From Helicobacteraceae bacterium (GTDB lineage: Bacteria; Campylobacterota; Campylobacteria; Campylobacterales; Sulfurimonadaceae), in NCBI GenBank assembly GCA_015488855.1, contig WFMY01000252.1, positions 1 through 7,814 of the forward strand: 7,814 bases of DNA, written 5' to 3'. The notes under the pieces were generated by a model that saw only the letters and a list, made by a program, of their open reading frames with translations, had not been told where the DNA came from and searched no databases. Both the position numbers and the translations under genes were made by a program. Below are positions 1 to 5,335 of this stretch, in pieces (the first letter of the stretch is position 1; every line of letters starts with the position of its first letter).

Positions 1-276
1 GCTATGCATGTAAATGGAGTTATTTGCTTCAAAGATAACAAGACAACTTTAACTGATGCTCTTACATATAGTAAAAACAATACTAAAATAATAAGTACAA
101 CTGAAAATGCCTTTACTGACTGGATAACAAACAGAGCTACGGCAACAGGTATCCAAATGGGTGCAAGTGGTACTATTAATGTAGATGACAACAGCACTTG
201 TGCTGGTGTAACTGAAGCTAATATTTGGAAAGGTACAGCTGGCTCAATGGCTCCTGTTGAAACTTTCGTATACTAA
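1..276 (+). CDS. C-terminal part of an unrecognised, probably exported protein (5' end outside window)
   Basis: The reading frame is open from the first base and ends in tandem stops (TAA TAA), so the gene most likely begins upstream. The ATG at base 4 is probably an internal Met. The 91 visible residues are rich in Thr, Asn, Ser and Ala with few charged runs, as in surface or secreted proteins. They contain two Cys (about residues 10 and 68 of the fragment) that could form a disulfide, which would favour an extracytoplasmic location. No catalytic motif, membrane segment or family signature is visible. The end of a beta-helical secreted protein of the kind often paired with TonB-dependent receptors, or of a pilin-like protein, are both possible but unproven. 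A hairpin terminator follows 10 bases after the stop, so it appears to be transcribed separately from the TonB operon. That it is a real gene end is fairly sure; its function is unknown. Confidence 0.6.
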   Translation, partial: AMHVNGVICFKDNKTTLTDALTYSKNNTKIISTTENAFTDWITNRATATGIQMGASGTINVDDNSTCAGVTEANIWKGTAGSMAPVETFVY

Positions 277-286
277 TAATTCTCTT

Positions 287-312
287 AGACTAAGCAAATC
301 ATTGCTTAGTCT
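287..312 (+). terminator. Rho-independent-like terminator hairpin
   Basis: There is a perfect 11-bp inverted repeat: AGACTAAGCAA at 287-297 and TTGCTTAGTCT at 302-312, with a 4-base loop ATCA. It lies 10 bases after the stop of the upstream gene. The following tract (TCCCTTTA) is only weakly T-rich, so efficiency is uncertain. Position and a perfect stem make transcription termination of the upstream gene the best reading. Confidence 0.7.
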
Positions 313-370
313 TCCCTTTAGATCCCCCTTCTTTAATTGAAGCAACATTTGTATTACAAGAAAGTCATCT

Positions 371-421
371 TGTTACCAAAGTGTTACCAAGAAGTAATTT
401 GCAAGTAACCCCTCTGTTATA
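371..421 (+). promoter_or_regulatory. Pho-box-like array of 11-base-spaced direct repeats
   Basis: Two identical heptamers TGTTACC lie at 371-377 and 382-388, separated by 4 bases (AAAG). Three weaker copies follow in exactly the same 11-base register: AGTAATT at 393-399, AGTAACC at 404-410 and TGTTATA at 415-421. All five keep G, T and A at heptamer positions 2, 3 and 5. A 7+4+7 layout with 11-base period is the known design of the Pho box bound by PhoB and of other OmpR/PhoB-family operators (E. coli consensus CTGTCAT-N4-CTGTCAT). The copy at 404-410 ends 7 bases before the -10 element, near where PhoB would contact RNA polymerase in place of a -35. Which regulator binds is inferred: PhoB/PhosR type is the first candidate, but another winged-helix response regulator is possible. 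Confidence 0.55.
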
Positions 422-425
422 AAAT
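395..425 (+). promoter_or_regulatory. Likely sigma70-type promoter of the TonB operon
   Basis: A -10 element TATAAA (418-423, within TATAAAAT) lies about 30 bases before the first operon ATG at 453. The -35 position with 17-base spacing (395-400, TAATTT) is a poor match to TTGACA. That fits both the weak -35 elements usual in Campylobacterota and an activator-dependent promoter, given the overlapping direct repeats. The transcript would start near 430, giving a short leader of about 20 bases that contains the ribosome binding site AGGGA at 443-447. Confidence 0.55.
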
Positions 426-452
426 TCGCTATCTTAAATTTTAGGGAAGACT

Positions 453-1214
453 ATGTCTCACAAAACTATTCCATTTGCTCTTTCACTCTTGCTTGCAGGC
501 TCACTACTGAGTGCCTCTTCAGATGAAAACATGGCAAAATCTTTAATGAAACTCCGTGGTGAAGTGCAAACACTCAGCTCTCAAATAGGTGATGAAAAAG
601 ATGCTTACAAGGCAGATATGAAGTCACTCACACAACAAAGAAGTGAACTTCAAGGGATGATCTCTCGCGAAGAACTTAAAATCAAACAAATCTCAAAAGA
701 GTTAACAGCCGTACAGTCAAAAATAGCACAAGCTGGAAAAAACTCAGCAGGTCTTACACCTCTCGTACTTGAAGCTATCACGAACTTAGAAGAGATGATA
801 AAGCAAGCTATCCCTTTTAAAACACAAGATCGTTTAGCTTCGGTAGCTCACATAAAAGAGCAACTTCAAAGCTCACTCATTACCCCACAAAAAGCACTTT
901 CATTTGTTTACAATGCTTATGGAGATGAGATTCGTATGACAAAAGAAAATGCTATCTTTAAACAAAGCATTAAGCTAAATGGCGAGAACAAACTTGTAGA
1001 AGTAGCTCGGGTTGGCACGGCTATGATGTTTTTTAAAACACCAGATGAGAAGGTCGGTTTTGTAGTCAAAGATGCTGATGAGTGGAACTACAAAGAGGAG
1101 CTTAACAGCGAAAAGCAAAAAGAGATTCTTGCACTTTTCGATGCGTTTAAAAAGCAGATCCGCTCTGGGTACTTTACCCTCCCCAATGCACTTATCTTAA
1201 GCGAGAAAAACTAA
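453..1214 (+). CDS. DUF3450 family periplasmic coiled-coil protein, TonB2-type accessory subunit
   Basis: First gene of the operon, 253 residues, close to the usual DUF3450 length. A signal peptide is visible (hydrophobic core about residues 6-20, likely cleavage near A21/S22), so the mature protein should be periplasmic. Residues about 24-95 are a charged Lys/Glu/Gln/Leu pattern typical of a coiled coil. The C-terminal domain has the family hallmarks IPF followed by an Arg (120-127), a conserved RVG (186-188) followed by a strand and PD...G (197-202), a Trp at 211 and LPNAL near the end (243-247). In Vibrio and related genera this family sits directly before TtpC, ExbB2, ExbD2 and TonB2, and is thought to work with TtpC; its exact role is not established. 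The start is supported by AGGGA five bases before the ATG. Its stop shares one base with the next start (TAATG), so translation is coupled. Confidence 0.88.
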   Translation: MSHKTIPFALSLLLAGSLLSASSDENMAKSLMKLRGEVQTLSSQIGDEKDAYKADMKSLTQQRSELQGMISREELKIKQISKELTAVQSKIAQAGKNSAGLTPLVLEAITNLEEMIKQAIPFKTQDRLASVAHIKEQLQSSLITPQKALSFVYNAYGDEIRMTKENAIFKQSIKLNGENKLVEVARVGTAMMFFKTPDEKVGFVVKDADEWNYKEELNSEKQKEILALFDAFKKQIRSGYFTLPNALILSEKN

Positions 1215-2518
1215 TGAAAAAAATTATTTTACTACTCCTTATCACTTCGTTTTCACTCTTTGCATCTACAGAGATTGAACAAGCTTATGCAAAAGAGTTT
1301 GCATTTTTAAAAGCACAAAAAGAGATGTTGCAAAAGCATGTACAAAACTTACATGCAAAAAATACTCAAAAAATTGCAGAGGCAAAAAGTGAGATTCAAA
1401 CACTACAAGCAAAAGTTCTTCAAAAAGAATCTAAGAGCAAAACACTCAGCGATAAACTCTTCACTGCACAACAAAACTTAGAGAGCATCAACGATGATAC
1501 TTCCCTGATAGAGTCAGTAGTATCACAAGGTGTTTCATCGTTAAAGCCTTACGGCATTGCGATAACAATACAAAAAAACAACTATCCAAAAACGCTCAAA
1601 GCGATTTTTACAAACTCTCTTAAGCTTACAAAAAAACTCTCTTCACTTCGTGTTGAAAATGGAGAGTTCTACCTCAAAGATGGCTCATCCCAAAAGGGAA
1701 AACTTATCAAAGTTGGCAATATAGCTACCTTCGGTGTAAGCCCAAAAGTGAGTGGAGCCTTAGTACCTGCAGGAGCACAAAAGTTTAAGATCTGGGGTGA
1801 TCCACTCTCAGCAACAACAGCAAAAGATTTAGCAACAAACAAAATACCAGATGCCCTACATATCTTCATCTATGAAAATGCTAACAAAGAGATCTCGGAT
1901 AAAGAGGAAAAAACCGTCCTTAGTGTTATCAACTCTGCTGGACTTATTGGATGGGTTATCGTCGCTCTTGGTGGTATTGGTATTGTGTTTTTACTTCTAA
2001 GAGTTGTCTTCTTACAATCAAGTACAGGTTCAAGCAATCTCCCGAGTGAGACACTTGCTTCACTTTTGGACAAGGGAGTTACAGAGACTTTAACTTTCCT
2101 AAAACCAAAAAAAGGCTCAAATGCCAGAGTGCTTAAAGCGACAGTTCGTAACATTGAGCGAGATAGAGAGCATATTGAAGATATTATCGCTGAGAGTATT
2201 ATTCATGAGAGTTCGCGTTTAGACAAGTTAAGTTCTGCCATTCTCATCATCGCAGCAGTAGCCCCTCTGCTGGGTCTTCTTGGAACTGTAACAGGGATGA
2301 TAGCTACCTTTGATATCATCACAGAATTTGGTACGGGAGATCCTAAACTCCTCTCAGGTGGTATCTCCATAGCACTTGTGACAACTGAGCTAGGTCTCAT
2401 AGTAGCTATCCCACTTCTTTTAGCTGGGAACCTACTTAACAGCTGGGCAGAGAGCATCAAAGATAGCATGGAGCATACAGCACTTCATATAGTCAACGAG
2501 TATAACAAGCAAAACTAA
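1214..2518 (+). CDS. ttpC: TtpC-like protein: periplasmic coiled-coil domain fused to MotA/TolQ/ExbB proton-channel domain
   Basis: 434 residues. An N-terminal signal peptide (residues 1-17) leads to a coiled coil (about 20-92) and a small periplasmic beta-rich region containing KLIKVGN (163-169). A transmembrane segment follows at about 242-264, then a cytoplasmic stretch, then the MotA/TolQ/ExbB core: TM at about 341-363 with APLLGLLGTVTGM, and TM at about 378-408 with GGISIALVTTELGLIVAIP. This architecture is that of TtpC of the Vibrio TonB2 system, which is required for TonB2-driven uptake alongside ExbB2/ExbD2. The position equal to the TM3 glutamate of E. coli ExbB (E176) is Ile386 here, while a Glu is found six residues later (E392). 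It is coupled to both neighbours by TAATG overlaps and has no strong ribosome binding site of its own. The symbol rests on architecture and gene order. Confidence 0.87.
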   Translation: MKKIILLLLITSFSLFASTEIEQAYAKEFAFLKAQKEMLQKHVQNLHAKNTQKIAEAKSEIQTLQAKVLQKESKSKTLSDKLFTAQQNLESINDDTSLIESVVSQGVSSLKPYGIAITIQKNNYPKTLKAIFTNSLKLTKKLSSLRVENGEFYLKDGSSQKGKLIKVGNIATFGVSPKVSGALVPAGAQKFKIWGDPLSATTAKDLATNKIPDALHIFIYENANKEISDKEEKTVLSVINSAGLIGWVIVALGGIGIVFLLLRVVFLQSSTGSSNLPSETLASLLDKGVTETLTFLKPKKGSNARVLKATVRNIERDREHIEDIIAESIIHESSRLDKLSSAILIIAAVAPLLGLLGTVTGMIATFDIITEFGTGDPKLLSGGISIALVTTELGLIVAIPLLLAGNLLNSWAESIKDSMEHTALHIVNEYNKQN

Positions 2519-3138
2519 TGGAGATGATTACAACACTGTTTGTTCAGTTTAATGTATATATGCAGAGTGGTGGTGCACTCATAATGTACCCCCTTTTCAT
2601 CCTTGTTTTTGCACTTTGGTATGGGCTTGGTTACAGATACCACACGCTCCAACGCGGTACAAAAAAAAGTATCCGTGTACTGATAAGAAAATTTTCCACA
2701 GGCAAGAGAACAGAGGCTCGTGGTTTTATAGATAGTGCTGTGGTAGAGGGTTTAGAAATTCGCCAACAATGCAAAGATTCTCAGATGCTGAGAAAGTTTC
2801 TTGATGATGCTTTTTACTCCTACACAAAAGCACTAGGCAAGTACAAAAGTCTTGTAAAAACCATAGTGATTGTAGCACCTCTCATAGGTCTTTTAGGAAC
2901 TGTCATAGGGATGATAGAAACTTTTGACTCTCTAGCTTCTATGAGTCTTTTTTCTCAAAGTGGTGGTATAGCGGGAGGGATTTCTCAAGCTCTTTTTACT
3001 ACTCAACTAGGACTTGTCGTAGCTGTACCTGGACTTGTCATAGGAAGACTTTTAGACAAAAAAGCTGCCAATATGGAGCTAGATTTGGAACAGATAACAG
3101 ATATTTTATGTAGTGAAGGAAATTTAAATGAGATTTAG
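2518..3138 (+). CDS. exbB: ExbB, MotA/TolQ/ExbB proton channel subunit of the TonB motor
   Basis: 206 residues, typical of the compact ExbB2 type. It would form the pentameric inner-membrane scaffold that, with ExbD, uses the proton gradient to energise TonB. Three membrane segments are visible: about 19-39, 112-133 (VAPLIGLLGTVIGMIETF, the family signature) and 154-177 (GGISQALFTTQLGLVVAVP). Between TM1 and TM2 is the expected basic, helical cytoplasmic loop. Unlike E. coli ExbB, the TM3 glutamate (E176) is replaced by Gln157 in an ungapped alignment, and position 163 is also Gln. The start ATG overlaps the previous stop by one base and lacks a clear ribosome binding site, so translation probably depends on the upstream gene. 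ExbD begins inside its last 11 bases. TolQ is excluded by the TonB/TtpC context. Confidence 0.93.
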   Translation: MEMITTLFVQFNVYMQSGGALIMYPLFILVFALWYGLGYRYHTLQRGTKKSIRVLIRKFSTGKRTEARGFIDSAVVEGLEIRQQCKDSQMLRKFLDDAFYSYTKALGKYKSLVKTIVIVAPLIGLLGTVIGMIETFDSLASMSLFSQSGGIAGGISQALFTTQLGLVVAVPGLVIGRLLDKKAANMELDLEQITDILCSEGNLNEI

Positions 3139-3532
3139 AAGAAAAAAAGATGAGATCAGCGATGTAGATATGTCACCACTCATAGATATGGTTTTTATAC
3201 TCCTTATCTTCTTTATGGTGAGTTCTACATTTACAAAAGATATGAAGCTTGACTTAAATCGTCCTGGTGCTTCATCGGCATCAAGAGCATCAAGCAAGGT
3301 TATTCGTGTCTATATAGACAATCAATCGGAGGTTTATATAGACAATCAGCCTATCAAGATGTGGGCAGTACAAAGTAAACTGCGTGAACTCCTCCGTAGC
3401 TCAACCGAGAAGTCTGTCTTAGTTATCAGTGATGATACTATTGCTGTTGAAAAGCTCATAGAGCTAGTTGACCAGTGCAGACTCTCAGGTGCTAAAGATG
3501 TTGCAGTCGCAACAAAAAAAGAAGTAGGCTAG
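3128..3532 (+). CDS. exbD: ExbD/TolR family biopolymer transport protein
   Basis: 134 residues with classic ExbD layout: short basic cytoplasmic N-terminus (RFRRKK), one membrane segment (about 17-36) and a periplasmic domain. The motif DVDMSPLIDMVFILLIFFMV carries Asp20, the equivalent of the proton-carrying Asp25 of E. coli ExbD, needed for coupling proton flow to TonB motion. Just after the membrane, LDLNRPGASSAS matches the short conserved segment that follows the membrane helix in this family. The start is preceded by AAGGA (3116-3120) at good spacing and lies in another frame within the end of exbB. The stop TAG is followed after two bases by the tonB GTG. A near-repeated eight-residue unit (VYIDNQSE/VYIDNQPI, about residues 61-76) is a small oddity within the periplasmic beta hairpin. 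Confidence 0.94.
   Translation: MRFRRKKDEISDVDMSPLIDMVFILLIFFMVSSTFTKDMKLDLNRPGASSASRASSKVIRVYIDNQSEVYIDNQPIKMWAVQSKLRELLRSSTEKSVLVISDDTIAVEKLIELVDQCRLSGAKDVAVATKKEVG
3311..3348 (+). repeat. Short direct repeat inside exbD
   Basis: The 14-mer TATATAGACAATCA occurs at 3311-3324 and again at 3335-3348, with start-to-start distance 24 bases, so the reading frame is kept. It encodes the doubled VYIDNQ segment of ExbD. It may be a past in-frame duplication or just two similar beta strands. Confidence 0.7.
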
Positions 3533-3534
3533 TC

Positions 3535-4173
3535 GTGAAAAACTCTCCAAATATTCTTACGCATCTCAAAGCATTTTTATGGTCTCTTTTTGGACTTTTC
3601 TTTGTCTTTATCATTGTGATAGAGATGAATGAAGATGGAATGATACCAAAGCAAAAAAGAGATATAACATCTGCTAATTTTGAAGTGCAAAAAGTAGTCA
3701 AACCAAAGCCAAAACCCAAACCAAAGCCAAAACCTAAAAAAATTAAGCCAAAGCCACATAGAACTACTTCTACACCAAATATGAACTCTGCTTTAAGTGG
3801 TTTAGACACAGGTCTTGACTCTTTTATGAGTGATGACATGGCTATGGATGATTCACTTTTAGGCGATGGGGACAAAGATGTTGTTATGAGCGAGGGAAGT
3901 GTAGATCAAGCACCAAAAGCAACACAAAGAGTTGCTATGGAGTACCCGAAAACTGCTAAGAAAAAAGGTCTCAAGGGTTATGTACTCTTAAATCTTCTCA
4001 TCAACAAAAATGGTGATGTCTCTAAAGTAAGAGTTTTAGAGAGTGAGCCACAGGGAGTTTTTGACACGGCAGCCATTGAGGGAGTGAAGGCTTGGCACTT
4101 CAACCCTGGTCAATACAAAGGCAAGGCTGTAAAAGTCTGGGCAAAACAAAAAATACGATTTGATTTCCAATAA
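3535..4173 (+). CDS. tonB: TonB energy-transducing protein (TonB2-like)
   Basis: 212 residues in three parts. An N-terminal membrane anchor spans about residues 13-29. A periplasmic arm follows, with six Lys-Pro pairs at 56-67 and further KP pairs to 74. The C-terminal TonB domain is about 130-212, with EYPKTAKKKGLKGYVLLNL, INKNGDVSKVRVLES and KVWAKQKIRFDFQ, the pattern that binds receptor TonB boxes. The GTG start is chosen because the first in-frame ATG (Met31) lies after the anchor and would remove it; AGG at 3526-3528 gives weak ribosome binding. The anchor lacks the Ser-x3-His pattern known from E. coli TonB; the only nearby His is residue 10, at the membrane edge. Between arm and C-domain is an acidic, Met/Asp/Ser-rich linker (about 80-120). 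It starts two bases after exbD and should be cotranslated with it. Confidence 0.94.
   Translation: MKNSPNILTHLKAFLWSLFGLFFVFIIVIEMNEDGMIPKQKRDITSANFEVQKVVKPKPKPKPKPKPKKIKPKPHRTTSTPNMNSALSGLDTGLDSFMSDDMAMDDSLLGDGDKDVVMSEGSVDQAPKATQRVAMEYPKTAKKKGLKGYVLLNLLINKNGDVSKVRVLESEPQGVFDTAAIEGVKAWHFNPGQYKGKAVKVWAKQKIRFDFQ
3700..3735 (+). repeat. 18-base tandem repeat encoding the TonB Lys-Pro arm
   Basis: Two adjacent 18-base units, AAACCAAAGCCAAAACCC (3700-3717) and AAACCAAAGCCAAAACCT (3718-3735), differ only at the last base and each encode KPKPKP. A tandem repeat in multiples of three could gain or lose copies by slippage without breaking the frame, changing the length of the arm. Confidence 0.85.
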
Positions 4174-4183
4174 GCGAGCAAAA

Positions 4184-5335
4184 ATGAAAAAAATACTACT
4201 CCTCCTTCTCACTCTCATACTCACAGCATCACTCTTTGGTGCTGATGCAAAAAAAGAGCAAGATATAGACTATGTTGCCCTAGCAACGCTTCTCATAAAA
4301 GATGCTCACTATGTTCGTGCAAATGAAGCACTCTCACATGTAGATACAAAGGAGAAAGATTTTGACTTTGCACACTACTACACACTCAAAGGTTTAGTAG
4401 AACTTAAACTCACCCACTATAAAAAGTCAAATAGCTACTTTTATAAAGCTATCAAGAGTGGGCAAAAAGAGCAGAGCATCTATGTCTATATTGCACAAAA
4501 TAGTTTTAAGTTAAAAAACTATGCTAAAACCATAGATGCACTCAACCATGCACCTACTCTTTTAGACAAAAAGCCAAACCTTATGGCACTCAAAGCAGAG
4601 TCTTACTACAGACTCAAAAAGCTCAATAACTCTCTTATGACATTAGATAAACTCTTACAACTACATCCTAAATACTACAAAGCATACAGACAAAGATTTG
4701 CTTACTTTGTTTCACTTAAACTCTATCAAAGTGCATTAAGTGATGCCAAGATCTATCTTGCTCATGCCAAAGCAAATGAGCAGATTACGATCTCCTTTAT
4801 AAACGCGCTTAGAGAAGCAAAAGAGACCAAAAAAGCGACACTTTTAGCAGAAGCCGCTCATCTTAGGTATCCAAAGAACACAACTATCATCCTTCTTCTT
4901 GCAAATCTCTATATAGACAAAGATATGCTTCAAAGTGCAGCAGATCTGTTTGATGAGGCATCAGATATAGACTACAAGTACACAAAAGATGCAGCAGAGA
5001 TGTATCGTCGTGCAAAAGATTTTGCACAAGCACTTTATAAAAACTCACAGATCTTAGACACCAAAGAAAAGTACAAACAAAAAGTAGCCATCTATTTAGA
5101 ATTTGGTGAGTACGAAAAACTTGTAGCTACTCAAAGTGCCTTAGAGAGAAATGGACTACTCAAAGAGCAGAACCTCCTTTATGCTCTTGCTTACGCCTAC
5201 TACAAAATAGGTGATTTTACAAACACAGAAAAGTATCTCAAAAAGATAACTCGTAGTGATCTCTTTACGAAGTCTATAGAACTACGAAAAAATATGGCCA
5301 AATGCCAAAATAACCACTGGGAGTGTAGCTTATGA
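4184..5335 (+). CDS. Secreted TPR-repeat protein of the TonB2-type operon
   Basis: 383 residues from the ATG at 4184. An upstream in-frame ATG at 4160 lies inside tonB and would put a charged octapeptide before the signal peptide, so the later start (MKKILLLLLTLILTASLFGA) is preferred. After the signal peptide the protein is nearly all paired helices with degenerate tetratricopeptide signatures. Examples are residues about 63-123, 132-195, 234-290 and 330-355 (LLYALAYAYYKIGDFTNTEKYL is the clearest). TPR folds bind proteins or peptides, so a periplasmic scaffold linking TonB, TtpC or the receptor is a reasonable inference. In Vibrio-type TonB2 loci a TPR protein likewise follows tonB. The extreme C-terminus carries two Cys (374 and 381), possibly a disulfide clamp. 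It lies 10 bases after tonB and overlaps the receptor start by four bases (ATGA). Confidence 0.85.
   Translation: MKKILLLLLTLILTASLFGADAKKEQDIDYVALATLLIKDAHYVRANEALSHVDTKEKDFDFAHYYTLKGLVELKLTHYKKSNSYFYKAIKSGQKEQSIYVYIAQNSFKLKNYAKTIDALNHAPTLLDKKPNLMALKAESYYRLKKLNNSLMTLDKLLQLHPKYYKAYRQRFAYFVSLKLYQSALSDAKIYLAHAKANEQITISFINALREAKETKKATLLAEAAHLRYPKNTTIILLLANLYIDKDMLQSAADLFDEASDIDYKYTKDAAEMYRRAKDFAQALYKNSQILDTKEKYKQKVAIYLEFGEYEKLVATQSALERNGLLKEQNLLYALAYAYYKIGDFTNTEKYLKKITRSDLFTKSIELRKNMAKCQNNHWECSL

Noticed and set aside
294..306. AAATCATT region resembling half of a Fur box
   Set aside because: It forms the loop and upper stem of the terminator hairpin and sits more than 100 bases before the promoter; no full GATAATGATAATCATTATC-like site was found at 313-452.
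1669..2469. Three minus-strand open frames (1669-1869, 1870-2154, 2203-2469)
   Set aside because: They lie wholly antisense to the TtpC-like gene, which has clear domains. Their translations show no family motif, so they are shadows of the coding frame.
3492..3875. Minus-strand open frames opposite the exbD end and tonB (3492-3875 and 3577-3759)
   Set aside because: Their Gly/Phe- and Trp/Leu-rich translations are the antisense of the Lys-Pro repeat; there is no ribosome binding site or motif.
4160..4183. Earlier ATG start for the TPR gene
   Set aside because: It lies within the end of tonB and would prepend a basic octapeptide to a standard signal peptide; the ATG at 4184 gives a normal leader.
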